A stretch of DNA of 64,000 nt from Tricholoma matsutake (taxonomy: Eukaryota > Basidiomycota > Agaricomycetes > Agaricales > Tricholomataceae). The position numbers and the translations under genes are program-made. The stretch lies in the NCBI GenBank assembly GCA_026075535.2, contig AP026539.1:13082001-13146000 (forward strand), given 5' to 3'. Shown piece by piece: positions 22,330 through 33,363 of this stretch. Position 1 is the stretch's first letter. The number at the start of each line of letters is the position of its first letter. The notes under the pieces are model-generated. The model ran no database searches and had not been told where the DNA came from. It was given only the letters and a program-made list of their open reading frames with translations.

Positions 22330-23091
22330 GTAGTGTAGAGGTGGGGAGAACTGCAGCAGACAGCATTTGAGGAGTTGAAGAAGAAATCTATGGAGGGACC
22401 AATATTAGCCCCAGTAGATTTCACACATCCCTTATGAGTGGAATCAGATGCATTCAACTTTGCTACTGGAGGAGTATTATCAATGCTGTGCAAAGATGAC
22501 AAATGGCATCCTTGTGCATATTTGTCCTGAGGGTTGAATGATGTGGAAAGGAATTATGATGTGCATGACAAAGAGATATTGGGAATAATACAAGTGTTGG
22601 AGACATGGAGATATTATTTGGAGGGATGTATGCATCAGATTGAGATCTGGACGGATCATCAAAATCTGCAATACTTCATGTCTGCTAAAAGGCTTAATCA
22701 CTGGCAAGCGCATTGGACATTATTCCTATCGTGTTTCAATTTTCACTTGGTCAACAAAGTGGGAAGCTTAATGAGGAAAGCAGATGCATTATCCAGACAT
22801 ATTGATCACAAAAGGGGGGTGGAGGAGGACAATAAGAATGTTACCTTACTCAAACCTGAATACTTTTGCATTTGTGCTATGCATCAAGGGCATCTATTAA
22901 TAGATAGCTTGGAAATGGAAATGTTGTCTAAAATTAGACAATGTTTGGAAATGGATGACGAAGTAGTGGAAGCCGTGAAAGCTTGGAAGGGAGAGAAGAA
23001 AGGTAATATTAAAGGAGATGAATGGGCTGAGGAACAAGGGTTGGTGTTATTTCGAGGAAAGGTGTATGTACCAAAGGATCAGAATTTGTGA
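22330..23091 (+). pseudogene. RNase H of gypsy A
   Basis: VESDAFNFATGGVLSML, YDVHDKEILGIIQVLETWR and IWTDHQNLQYFM supply the Asp, Glu and Asp positions of retroviral RNase H. It degrades RNA in the RNA:DNA hybrid. A TGA at 22436 replaces the CGA (Arg) that copy B keeps. Confidence 0.8.
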
Positions 23092-24180
23092 AGGGAGATC
23101 GTCTGGTTACATCATAATACACTGACTGCTGAACACCCAGGAAGATGGAAGATATTGGAATTAGTAATGAGAAATTATTGGTGGCCCAGAATTTCTAAAT
23201 ATGTGTTGGGGTATGTGGATGGATGTGATACATGCATGAGGGGGAAGAAATTTCCAGAGAAACCTGCAGGGAAATTAATGCCAAATCCTATACCTAAAGT
23301 GCCATGGTGAGACATATCTGTGGATTTTATCACTGGATTGCCTGAGGCTCAGGGGTACAATGCAATATTTGTAGTATGTGACCAATTCACAAAGGAGGTC
23401 CATATTATTCCTACTACTATGGAAACCTCATCATTGGGCTTGGCATGCCTCTATCTAAATCAGGTATGGCGGTTACATGGATTACCTGATACCATTATCT
23501 CTGATTGCGGACCATAATTTGCTTCTGCATTTATGCAAGAATTAACCAACATATTGGGGATTCAAACTAAATTATCTATGGCATATCACCCACAAACTGA
23601 TGGGCAGATAGAGAGAATGAACCAGGAGTTGGAGCAGTACCTATGTATGTTTGTCAACTACCAACAAACCGACTGGCCCAAATGGTTGGAAATTGCCAAA
23701 ATAATAAATTCCATTTGGCTATTTGCATGTCACCCTTCTTTGCTAATTATGGGTATCATCCCTGCATGGGAATGGAACCCTGAAGGGAAGTTAAGATACA
23801 ATCAGTAGAAGACTTTGTATCTAACATGAGAAAGGTACAAGAAGAAGTGGAGGTGGCATTGATGAAAGCACATGATGACATAATGTGACATGCAGATCAT
23901 ACTTGAGCTCCCGCTCCAGAGTACAATGTTGGTGAGTTGGTATGGCTAAGTACCAAGGACCTAAATATTCCATGACCTTCTAGAAAACTTATGGAGAAAC
24001 AAGTTGGCCCATATGCAATCTCTAAAGTAATTTTGCCTAATGTGGTAGTGCTAAAATTACCCCAATCATTCAAAATTGATCCTGAGATTAACGTTTCCTG
24101 CCTATGCTCCTACCACCTGCCCACTATTCCTGGCCAACAAACCACTCCACAACCTCTGATAATCATAGAAGGTGCTCCAG
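23092..24180 (+). pseudogene. Integrase of gypsy A
   Basis: An HHCC-type zinc segment (HHNT..AEHPGRW.., CDTCMRGKKF) precedes the DDE core: SVDFITGLPEAQGYN (D1), ISDCGP (D2) and TDGQIERMNQELEQY (E). Stops at 23088, 23307 and 23515 interrupt it. The first two are TGA where copy B has CGA. Confidence 0.8.
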
Positions 24181-24302
24181 AATACATAGTTGAAGAAATT
24201 CTAGACTCATGTCATCAACGGAATAAATTGGAGTTCTTAATAAAGTGGAAGAACTATACCAATGAAAGTAATTCATGGGAACCTGAAGAGAATTGTAAGT
24301 GA
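24181..24302 (+). pseudogene. Chromodomain at the integrase C-terminus, gypsy A
   Basis: EYIVEEILDSCHQRNKLEF, LIKWKNYTNESNSWEPEEN shows the chromodomain strand-strand-helix pattern with the aromatic residues that read methyl-lysine. A TGA at 24301 cuts the tail found in copy B. Confidence 0.85.
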
Positions 24303-24466
24303 GTGCATAACATGATCACCCAATTCTTTAAACATAATCCAAATGCTCTGCATTGCATTGGGAGAATGGTGTATGAGGGGATGAAATTCAGGCCTTACCA
24401 AAACTTCACGGAGGGGACAGATACAATATTTTCCCACCTGGAGGTTGAGGCATAAAAGGGGGGTAA

Positions 24467-24867
24467 TGTTAGGAAACAGCCCCATTACCTAATAATATTT
24501 TATTTTATTTTATTATGTTGAATTATGCTACATTAAGCCAAATGACACTACACTTTGATGGCATGAGAATTTTATTTCACATACATCAATATGTATGTGC
24601 ATGTACAACCACGTCAGTAACAACAATGTGCAATATATGTAACATAGTATATAAACCCTAAATATACACCTAGGGGACCCCAGTTGTGTTCTCTTAGGTA
24701 TTCCACCTACACTTGTGGTGTGAAACACCTTTCTCAACAAACAAATCTATTAATAACCCCTTGCATCAAAACCATCAATATCCCCATCAAGCATGTGCAT
24801 CATGTCCCCTTCTTGTAGAGAGAACCCGCATGGTCTTAGCTAGCAGATAGTGGGTGTTGCCCTAACA
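24467..24867 (+). repeat. 3' LTR of gypsy A
   Basis: It is preceded by a polypurine tract (AAAAGGGGGG) and followed by the CTAAC duplication. It has the same length as the 5' LTR. Confidence 0.92.
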
Positions 24868-24872
24868 CTAAC

Positions 24873-25577
24873 CAACTTGATTCTTTTTAGGTTCTTACCT
24901 CTTGATAGTGAACGCCACATGCACTGCACCACCAATGTGAGCCTCTGCTTGCAGGATGGCAATGGGTTCTTTTCCTGGACCAAGATGGATGCCACCTTGA
25001 CAATGAACAGCAGGGAATGACTATCAGCAGGGAGCAATGAATGGCAGGGAACGACAAACAGCGGGGAACAATGTGCACCAGGGATGATGAATGGTGGAGA
25101 TGGGGAACAGCAGGGAATGACAGGGATGACAAAGAGCAGAGACGGTGAATGGTAGGGATGACAAACATTGGAGATGATGGACGACATGAACAGCAGGGTC
25201 AATGGACAGCAGGGGGAACAGCAAGCATGAACAGTGGGGATAGCAGCCCACCCTCACTACAAATGTGAGACGGTGGTGCTGTTTTTTGTTTTCTTTTTGT
25301 TTTGTTATCTTTTTTCATCTTCTACCTATGCCGCTGTGAGCACCTGCTCACAGGGCATAAATGTATTGATTTTATTTAATTAAATTACTAAGTAGGTATA
25401 TTTTACTACTGAAGGACTGGTTGAGACTGAGCACCCAACTGGACCGATGGGGACTGGTTGTGTATGGTTTGGTCCAGTTGAATGGAATTGAGGGTGCAAT
25501 CCCAACTGGTTGTGGTTGCAGTTGCACCTGAACAAGGTCCAAAAACTGGACCGAACCGGACCTTCAAACACTAGTCA
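24873..25577 (+). other. Low-complexity exon-like debris with a covarying hairpin
   Basis: It continues the intron cut by gypsy A, with an acceptor TTTTTAG at about 24892. A GGGAACAGCAGGGAATGAC-type degenerate repeat follows (25005-25260), then the hairpin TGTGAGCACCTGCTCACA at about 25335. 25390-25575 has gapped inverted ends resembling the TIR element at 29274, but I found no target duplication. Confidence 0.45.
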
Positions 25578-26212
25578 CAGTAATAAAGGAGCTTAAAGAC
25601 AGTTTCAAGAACTACATCCCATTGGTGCTGTGCACACACAAGGCCTGTTTGAATGCTACCAGGGCTACTGACCTCTTCGATACAGAGATTGGCCTGAATG
25701 AGAAAGGCGAAATCAAGCTGAAGCAAAAAACACTGACAGCCACAAGGGACCATTATCTCATGACAGATGAATTCACTGAGATATGAGAGAATTTATTTGG
25801 GGCATCCGTAACCATCTAGTTTTGGGGGAGGAGAACGAGGCCAATATTCTGAAGGTCTTGTGATGCTCAACCATGTTTTCGGATTTCTTCAGCACAATCA
25901 CAGCTAGACCTGATGTCACACTTGACTGGCCTTCATATAGAGGCTACATCATTGAGACCTACACCTCATGGGTTGGTCAGAGAAGTGACTCATATGGTCT
26001 GATATTCGATGAAGGCATTTTTCATAAGTACAAGATGAAAAACCTTCTGCTGTCCATTCTCAAGCACTTGAAGCAAACAAGTGGCCCACTGGGTGCCAGG
26101 GTCAGCAGCAGTCAGGCAGGAGGCAGTGGATTGGTGGGGCATGGTGTTTTTGCAGGAGGCAGCAACTTTGCAGGGGGTAGCAGCTATGTTGGTGCTCAAG
26201 GTAGGGGGTGAG
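25578..26212 (+). pseudogene. Unrecognised ORF pseudogene with Gly-rich tail
   Basis: The open stretch VIKELKDSFKNYIPLVLCTH, THKACLNATRATDLFDTE runs to a stop at 25784. It continues in another frame as MFSDFFSTITARPDVTLDWP and YGLIFDEGIFHKYKMKN, then a Gly/Ser-rich tail (GGSNFAGGSSYVG). I recall similar proteins among repeated basidiomycete hypotheticals but cannot name a family. It could be a gag-like or captured gene inside the decayed KDZ region. Confidence 0.35.
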
Positions 26213-26329
26213 CAGCATACAGTGGAGTCCAGCACTATCCCAGTCATGGGGGAGGTTTCAGCTCGACAATGACTGCTGGTGCAATGCCCAGTGAAGAAAC
26301 AAATGGCAGGAAGATGAATGTGGGGACAT

Positions 26330-27287
26330 CCCAGGATGGGAATATGAGGACAAGGACAAGGATGAGGCATGGGCCCAAATGACATGTAGCTACATGTCAT
26401 TTGGGGGCACACACCACCACCAAATGAATGAACAGCACACAGGGATGGGACAGGGTACGAGGATGAGGCACGGTCCCAAATGACACATAGATACACATTG
26501 TTTGGGCCACAGATATTCTTTTTCTGTTCCTTTTTTCTTTTCTTTAAACTTCTATTTTCATTACTTACAGGTTTTATCTCACAACGACATGACTGCCCCA
26601 ACCAATGCACCCACACCTCCACCCACTGCAACACCCCAAACCACTGTTGTGAGCAACTGCTCATGGAGTGCATGGCACAATGCAATGGTGAGGGGACAGT
26701 GACAAGGAAGATGAACATGGGAGTGGGACTGAGGGTACAAGGACAAGGCACAGGCTCAAATGATGTGTATCATTGTTTGGGCCCCTGGTATGTTTTTTCA
26801 TGTTCCTTTCTTGTTTTTTCTTCATTCAAATAACTTATATTTTCATTCTCTACAAGTTTCATCTCCCAATAACATGATGGTACACACCACCACTGAATGA
26901 ACAAACAGCAGGAAGATGAAGACAGGGGAAGGACTAGGGTACAAGGATGATGCCAGCGCCCACCCTGGACTACAAGACGATGGGTGACAGTGATAATGGA
27001 CAATAATGGGGACTATGATGACAACAATGGGACAGGGAAATGGGCCCTAGGTGAGTTTTTATTCTTTGTTTTTCCTTTCTTTTAACTAGCTAACAGTCTT
27101 TTCTTTTCTTCTAGGTCTTACATGTAATGGCACCCCATGCCCAATGCCAGCACTCCACCCTCTGCCACCACTGCAAGCCCCTGCTTGCAGGGTGGATGGG
27201 AGGGCAACTCTCAATGGGAATGGGAATGGGATGACAATGGAGATGAGGCTATGACAGACCAGAGGGGTGACCACCGATGAACAAATG
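26330..27287 (+). repeat. Array of hairpin-intron modules
   Basis: Hairpins are at 26371-26406 (GACATGTAGCTACATGTC in the centre), 26472-26508 and 26753-26783. Each lies between Gly/Asp/Asn-coding acidic sequence and a T-rich intron-like stretch ending in ACAG or ACAAG. A further module without the full hairpin has GTGAGT at 27052 and TTCTAG at 27115. A CTGCAAGCCCCTGCTTGCAG hairpin lies at about 27165. Confidence 0.6.
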
Positions 27288-27783
27288 GAGGTCTTTACAC
27301 TCCCCCACCTAATCCAAGTGGAATCTGAATGGAATACGAGCTGTCTGTACAGAATCTGAACTTATAGAAATGACTTGCAGTGGGACCATGCAGAGCTCAG
27401 TCAATAGATTTCCATGCTGGTATTGGACTTCAACAAGCACATAAAGAGCTACAAACAAGTAAACAAACATTGTAGCTAATTGGTAAGCTCTGAGGTCACA
27501 CTGTCACAACTATGTAGTTTGAAGTAATAAGTCCAACAGAACTGTCTGCTCAGACTGTCCTAGCAATTGATTTGGCAGAATTGCCAGCCAAAGTTCCATT
27601 CCGAGTCTGAGCTGAGTCCAAGTTCAGTCGGCATGGAATCCTAGCAGAGAGCTAGGACTCAGATTTGCAAGGTAGGATTCCATCCAGACTCCACATGGAA
27701 TTACATGGAAATGCTAGGACAAGTACAAGTAGTCCAAGCAGTCCAAGCTCAACTTAGCATTAAATTAAAATATTGTTCTGACC

Positions 27784-27850
27784 CGGGGTTGAACACTCGA
27801 CTATGGAAGGGATAAATGTGCATGTTAAACCACTAGACCACAGAGGCCTA
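27784..27850 (-). repeat. tRNA-like segment, left arm of N2
   Basis: The minus strand reads TGTGGTCTAGTGGTTTAAC (A box) and TGTTCAACCCC (B box), pointing to the left terminus. Confidence 0.65.
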
Positions 27851-28715
27851 GTGAGGTAGGTACATAGATTTCCTACAAGCTATTTCTGGTGGCTGTGCCA
27901 TGACAAATGCATGCACAGGCCATGTCATCACTGCCAATGCACCACCACCACCATTCCCAACACCACCACCTCCCACCACCACCAACTGCCTCCCACCACC
28001 ATCAACACCCACAAACACCACTCCCACGCCCATCCATCAACAACAAACAATGAACTGCATGGCCACAAGAGTGCCATGTCATATGCGGGTTTGGATGTCG
28101 ACAGCTGTTGACATGTGTTGAGGGGCAATGTAAACTAAGTATTTTTATTGTTGTTTTTGTTGTTTTTGATGTTCTAACAAGTTTTTTTTAGGTTATCTAC
28201 TACTTTTACAACATCAACACATGATGCAGCCCACCCCCCTCCCCGTCCAAATGGGATGTCACAATGTGAGGGGGTCATTTGGGGCTAAGAGACCCCAGGG
28301 AGGCACTGGGAGGTTGAGGAAGTGGGGTACCCACAAAGTAAGCACATGAAATGCCCCCGATGCTGCCACCTGCCACTAACCACCCCACCACCTCTCAAAA
28401 CAGGAAACATGGATGAAAAAAACACCAAGAATGGAAGCCAACAACAGGGATGGGTGCAGGGACAACCACAACCATGAGGGGAATGAGGGGACACACAAGG
28501 ATGAAGGGGGGATGCCACACAGCTGCAGCTGGAGAGGGGTAGGCATAACACATGTGTGCATGCAGCAGCCTTTTTCACATTTAGTAGCTGCCCCCCTCTA
28601 CAATAGGGGGGCTTTTCTTATTTTTCATGCACCATCACTCATTTCATGCAATGGTGATTTATATATCATTTGTAAATAGGTAATAAATAACATTAATCAT
28701 AAGAAATAACACTGC

Positions 28716-28790
28716 CCCTGTGGCGGAGTGGTGTAATTGTCTTTAGTAATTTGTTTGTAACCTGAGGTCATGGGTTCAAATCCTGTGTTA
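28716..28790 (+). repeat. tRNA-like segment, right arm of N2
   Basis: TGGCGGAGTGGTGTAATTG (A box) and GGGTTCAAATCC (B box) point to the right terminus. Confidence 0.65.
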
Positions 28791-29273
28791 GCTGTAATCT
28801 TTTGTGTGGACTTTGTCAAAATTTACTAAGTCCACACCTGGCTTGAACTGTACTCGGACTCAGCTTGGATTTCATTTGGAAATTACTTGGAAATTTACTT
28901 GGAACAAGATTCTGCTAGGACTAGTTAGCTAGTCCGAGCTGTCCATTTGGACAGTTTGGACAATTCGGACTTTGCTTGGACTCAACTAGCATTCTGCACC
29001 GATGGCTCGTACTCGGCTCAGACCAGGTGGGGGAGTGTAAATTACAGAACAAAGGGGGCAATGAACAGCGGCACTGGGAACAACAGCAACTGACGGGGAT
29101 GAGGGATAACAAATGACAAGGAATGATACAGCACCACCACCTGCCCCAGCACTCACAACAACCACAGATGATGCAGCACCCACATGCAGCCCTCCAAGTA
29201 TGTGGATCACCAATGCTTACCATGGCAGCTGCGCACAACATGGATGACACCACACAGATGACCCAATACCATG

Positions 29274-29838
29274 TAGTACTTTAAGGTCTGGTCTGGTCAT
29301 GGTTTTTGGGCCTGTTTTAGAAAGACCGTGACCGTGACAGGTTAACCATAAAAGGAAATAACCAAATAACTGGACTGAAACCGAAAAAAAAAGTTGCAAA
29401 AATTGGTCATAATCAGTCATAACTGGTTTGCATAAAAACCAGTTAGAACTCTGGTTCATACTGGTCACAGCTGGTTATGACGACATGTGAAGCACCTTTC
29501 CCTACAAATTACCTTTAAACTGACCAAAAATTTAGGCAAATCAGTCAAGAAATAAGTGAGATGTCACCAAAACCAAGTTTAACTGCCTAAAACTTGGTAT
29601 CAAACTCAGTTTTAATGATATCTCAAATTTGGTCAGTTTGAAGGGATTTAGAGAAGTATCATGTGGCCATGTTATGTCAGTCATAAACCAGTTATAACTG
29701 GTCTTATTTAAGCGGTTTTTTGTGGTTTTCTGATTCTGAGAACTGAAAGACTGTGACTGATGGTCCAGTTTTTTCCGGTCACAGTCCGGTCAGGTTCCAG
29801 TTATTTTCTGGTCACATTGACTGGACCTTTAAGCACTA
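29274..29838. mobile_element. hAT-like MITE, 565 bp
   Basis: Ends are TAGTACTTTAAGGTCTGGTC and, inverted, TAGTGCTTAAAGGTCCAGTC. Flanking 8-mers are ATACCATG (29266-29273) and ATACCAAG (29839-29846). TAG-starting ends with an 8-bp duplication fit hAT. The interior is AAACTGG/CCAGTT-rich and non-coding. Confidence 0.7.
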
Positions 29839-30476
29839 ATACCAAGTGACAACTGGAAAGTGATCAGGGCCAGGATGAGCACAAGGAGTGGATGGGGTTA
29901 GATGGGGTTAGATAGAAACAACTTGTTAATAATCGGCATTGCTGGTGTATTTCATTTTATAATACATGCATTATACAGAACAATATATGAGATTTAACAA
30001 TGTAAACATGAGATACAAGCAAAAACCATGGTGTATATGTACATGGTGTTGCACCTGTGGTGTTCCATGACAAACCATGGTAAAAACCTGTCCCCATGGT
30101 TGTGGTGTTAGAATGGGTGCAGTGCTGGTGGGTACAGGTGTTATAAGGGCAACCTCCCCCTCCAGCAAAGGGAAATCTGAAGTTAAAATTATATTACAGG
30201 GATTGGAGGTGCACCTAGCAAAGGGAAATTTGAAGACAAAACTCTGAGGACCCCTTTGCCAATGCCCAGTATATGTGAAGACTGCAAAAATCAAATAATA
30301 ATCTAAAAATAGAAAAGGCAGAGATAGGCATATCAAGGCCACCAAATGACATCATACCAAGGGGTAGATGTCAGAAGGGTGCTCCGCCTCTAAATATAAA
30401 ACTGCCAAGATGCACAAATGTGATAGAAAGGGAAATTAGTAATAAAATAAGGAAAAATCATAGAAAATGAAGAATA
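29839..30476. other. No gene recognised
   Basis: A short tandem GATGGGGTTA occurs near 29892. Otherwise it is AT-rich sequence with one unsupported open frame on the minus strand. Confidence 0.4.
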
Positions 30477-30738
30477 CACTGGGTGCAAGGCACAATACTG
30501 CTGGAGAAGTACTGTGGATGTACCCTGACAGTATTCCTAATATTGTCAACAGACTTTGCCAGAAGTATTTTGACAGTATCATATCATATTTTGACAGTAC
30601 TGAAGGTACTCAAGTAGTATCTTAGATTGGTATGAATACTGGCAAAATATCTCTTGGTCAGTATGATGACAGTATTAAGAATACTTCTACAATACTGACA
30701 TGATACCTCCCCAGAAGTATCTTGCTGTGCAGCCAGTG
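30477..30738. mobile_element. Small CACTA-like (EnSpm) TIR element, 262 bp
   Basis: Ends are CACTGGGTGCAAGGCACAAT and, inverted, CACTGGCTGCACAGCAAGAT. ATA occurs on both outer sides as a 3-bp duplication. The interior repeats GACAGTATT-type words and has no ORF. The superfamily is inferred from CACTG ends and a 3-bp duplication only. Confidence 0.55.
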
Positions 30739-30881
30739 ATAGAAGGAAATGAAGTGAGGAAAAATATAGGACAAATGTAGAAAATAGGAGAAACACACAG
30801 GGCACCCCCCCGAGTCCCCCCTAGTCCCCTTACAGGTGTGGTGTGTGAAATTTTACCCATGGTATGACCCATGCTACACCG

Positions 30882-31216
30882 TAGATGTGAGGGATTATTA
30901 ACAGAATAGTTGGTTGAGAAAGGCATTTTGCACCACAAAGATAGGTGGAATCCCTAAGAGAACAAAACTGGGGTCCCCTAGGTATGTATTCAAGGTTTAT
31001 ATGCTATGTTACATATATTGTACATTGTTTCTACCGGTGCATGCATACATGTGTGTATACACTGATGTGTGTGAAATATTTGATCAATGCATGACCCATC
31101 AATGTTTGAAGTGGTCATGTGCAGTGTCATGTAGCATAATTCAGCATAATGTAGTGTAATTCAACATAATAAAAATAAAAATGAAATTTTATTAGGTAAT
31201 AGGTCTGTTTCCTAAC
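30882..31216 (-). repeat. LTR fragment of the gypsy A/B family
   Basis: The sequence ends TTTCCTAACA at 31216 and aligns to the LTRs of A and B in reverse orientation. It is truncated at about 30882. It abuts 34 bp of Helitron H3 sequence before gypsy D. Confidence 0.8.
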
Positions 31217-31250
31217 ACCAAGAGGTGACAGATTCTAGAACATTGGTTGG

Positions 31251-31548
31251 TGTTACAATTTTCCTTGTAACTCATGGAACCCAACACACCCGATGATCCC
31301 CTCCAGACAGGAGGCACCCCTCGACTCATGCCTGTGGCATGCCCTTGACACCAGATGAACCTACAATGCATGCTGACAGCATGCATTCAATCCCCTTCCC
31401 ATGGAAGGCACCCTTGATGCATGGTGACTCCATGCACCCAAACCCACACCCGTACATGCTGTGATGCAACAGCACTTTGACATGAGGTCCGTGACATCGG
31501 ATCCTTGACATCGGATGCCTCATGCTAGGCATGAGGCTTATCTCTTAT
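31251..31548 (+). repeat. 5' LTR remnant of gypsy D
   Basis: It starts TGTTACAATTTTCC like the 3' LTR and follows it up to ATCTCTTAT at 31548, where homology stops abruptly. Confidence 0.85.
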
Positions 31549-31923
31549 CAAAACTTGGCTATTTACATATTAGGAAGCTTAACTTGACCAAACCCTACCC
31601 TAACCAGCTACCGAAAAGGCCCTTATGGTTCCTACTTCCATGCAATGAAGATAATTTGATCCTGTCTTTTAGTAAACCTAAGTCTAGTGTAGGCTGCCAA
31701 GCTCAGCATCCTTCCAACTAACCTGTTTCTTCAGTTTTCTAGGTTATAATCTACTGGTAACGACACCACCACCCACAAATGAGCTGACTGGATGGAACAT
31801 GGCCAAAACAGTGCAGATCACATGATTTGGGCCCTATGTAATTTTTTTTTTTGTTTGCTTTTTGTTTTTATAAACTAACTAGCTTGTTTCTTTTGTTTTA
31901 TAGGTTCTACTCTACTGGTAACG
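31549..31923 (+). other. Chimeric segment with hairpin-intron module
   Basis: It replaces the rest of the LTR, the leader and the gag 5' end. From 31735 it matches the 150-bp module at 1-452: the acceptor-like TTTTCTAGGTTATAATCTAC, the hairpin at 31801-31834, a second T-rich intron-like part, and TTCTACTCTACTGGTAACG directly before the gag ATG. Confidence 0.7.
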
Positions 31924-32451
31924 ATGGCTGGACATGAGACAACCAAAGACAGGACAGGAATCACAGAAGATGCAGCCATGATTGGGTACTTCATGGACAA
32001 ACTGCACCCCAAATTACTGAAAAGGGTACACACGATGGAGACAGTACCCAATACTCTCGAAGGCTGGATAAAGGCAGCTTTGAAATACGAAGGCCAATGG
32101 AAACGGGCCATGGCAATCCTGGGAAAGACCAGGCAGAACCAGAAGACAAACAAAACAACAAAGAAAGGACAGCCCTCTCTTGACATCAACCGACTGATGA
32201 ATCAAGAATGTGTGGAACACTTCCGAAAGGGATTGTGTTTCATCTGCCACCAACCAGGACACCGATCGTCGGACCACAGGGATGGAAAGAGCCCCACTCA
32301 GATGGGGTCAGTGCCCCCTCCCTACCAAAACCGCTTCGCCCAGAAGAAGACTGGGGTGGACACCTACCAGAAGATCTGCACGATGCTGGATGAACTGGAC
32401 GAAGAAGAAAAGGAACGAACCCTCAACCTCATGGAGGAATTGGGTTTTTAG
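31924..32451 (+). pseudogene. Gag C-terminal part, gypsy D, with CX2CX4HX4H knuckle
   Basis: The ATG and first few codons come from the module sequence. Homology to gypsy C gag starts about residue 9 (DRTGITEDAAM versus EKAGINDDTTL). FMDKLHPKLLKRV and TLEGWIKAALKYEGQWKRA match C closely. The knuckle reads CFICHQPGHRSSDH with His in place of the last Cys, as in C. The N-terminal capsid half is missing. Confidence 0.75.
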
Positions 32452-32468
32452 AACAGCAGCCTGATACG

Positions 32469-32861
32469 ATGCCAGTCACCGCTGTAGTCTCCCTAGGATC
32501 TGTACTCTTAGCTACCATGAATAGACAATCTATGAGCCTGTCTATTTGGGTAGCTGAGTCAGACAACGGGAAAGACGTTGCAATGAATGCGCTCCTTGAC
32601 TCTGGAGCAGGAGGAGTCTTTATTGACTCGAAATTCATTGAACAAGAAGGGATCAGGACATATCCCTTAGGCCACACCATCCAGGCCACAAACGTAGATG
32701 GAACCCTGAATAGGCAGGGAATGATCACAAGATACGTGAAAGGGAGGCTCCACATCAATGGAATACCTAGTTGCTGGACTAGGCAAAGAATCAGTAATCC
32801 TGGGTCTGTCATGGCTGCGGGAGGTAAACCCGATCATCAATTGGAAGAAAGGAACTCTTGA
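32469..32861 (+). pseudogene. Aspartic protease of gypsy D
   Basis: NALLDSGAGGVFIDSKFIE carries the DSG catalytic motif. TNVDGTLNRQGMI matches NVDGTPNKKGEI in gypsy C. The frame is lost near 32770-32860 (C continues LVILGLPWLRRINLVIDW). It would be a dimeric retropepsin processing Gag-Pol. Confidence 0.8.
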
Positions 32862-32898
32862 GTTCTGAGATGAAGGATGATGGGCTCAAATCCAACAA

Positions 32899-33363
32899 AT
32901 GTTGGAGAAGACAAGAAAAGCCGAATGGGCCCTCCCGAACACCCTAAAACTCCCCAGGGTCGACACTGAAAGGGAGGCACCCAATGACAGAATGGCACGA
33001 GTCCAATGCATCGTGTCCAAAACAAGACAGAGGCTCTCTGAAGAGAAAGAGAGAAGCCTTGCCCAAGCCAGATTGGCTGTGGCAAAAACAAGAAAGAGGC
33101 TCTCCGAAGAGAAAGAAGGGAACCTCGCCTGAGCCCGACTGGCTGTGGCAAGAACAAAGGAAAGACTTTCCAAGAAGAAAGCGAAGGAGCTGAATTCAGT
33201 CCAGAAAGCCATCACAAAGACCAGGACCAAGGGCACTCCTAAAGAAGAAAGGAATCTCGAAGCAGCAAGATGCGCCATTGCCATGACCCGAGAAAACCAG
33301 AGGAAAGAACAAAGGGCAAAAACAATGGATGCGACAGGACATGACAAATCATGCAAAAGATGA
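32899..33363 (+). pseudogene. Basic coiled-coil linker of gypsy D Pol
   Basis: Repeated units of the form ARLAVAKTRKRLSEEKE (about 20 residues each) predict a long charged helix rich in Arg, Lys and Glu. The same kind of stretch occupies the same place in gypsy C (56613-56940). TGA at 33130 interrupts it. A Pro/Glu-rich portion follows up to RT (33351-33713). Confidence 0.6.

Larger units (their letters stand above)
18795..24867 (+). mobile_element. Full-length Ty3/gypsy chromovirus A
   Basis: Two 401-bp LTRs (TGTTAGGAAAC...CCTAACA) are flanked by the 5-bp duplication CTAAC at 18790-18794 and 24868-24872. The order gag, PR, RT, RNase H, integrase, chromodomain is that of a chromovirus. RT has an internal deletion and there are many stops and frameshifts, so this copy is dead. 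Copy B (47608-51748) is a shorter but less decayed member of the same family. A chromodomain would steer integration to marked heterochromatin. Confidence 0.92.
27288..29047. mobile_element. Non-autonomous KDZ-like TIR element N2 (1.76 kb)
   Basis: The left end is GAGGTCTTTACACTCCCCC and the inverted right end is CTGTAATTTACACTCCCCC. Flanking 8-mers are AACAAATG (27280-27287) and AACAAAGG (29048-29055). The interior holds outward tRNA-like segments on both sides, an intron-like module (28126-28200) and the CAAATGGGATGT block shared with N1 and N3. It has no transposase gene. Confidence 0.85.

Noticed and set aside
25390..25575. A second hAT-like MITE (ends TACTACTGAAGGACTGG and, inverted, TAGTGTTTGAAGGTCCGG)
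   Set aside because: I could not find a matching 8-bp duplication, and the ends align only with gaps.
29971..30345. A 124-codon minus-strand open frame
   Set aside because: No domain, start context or homology pattern that I recognise; it lies between two small transposons in AT-rich sequence.
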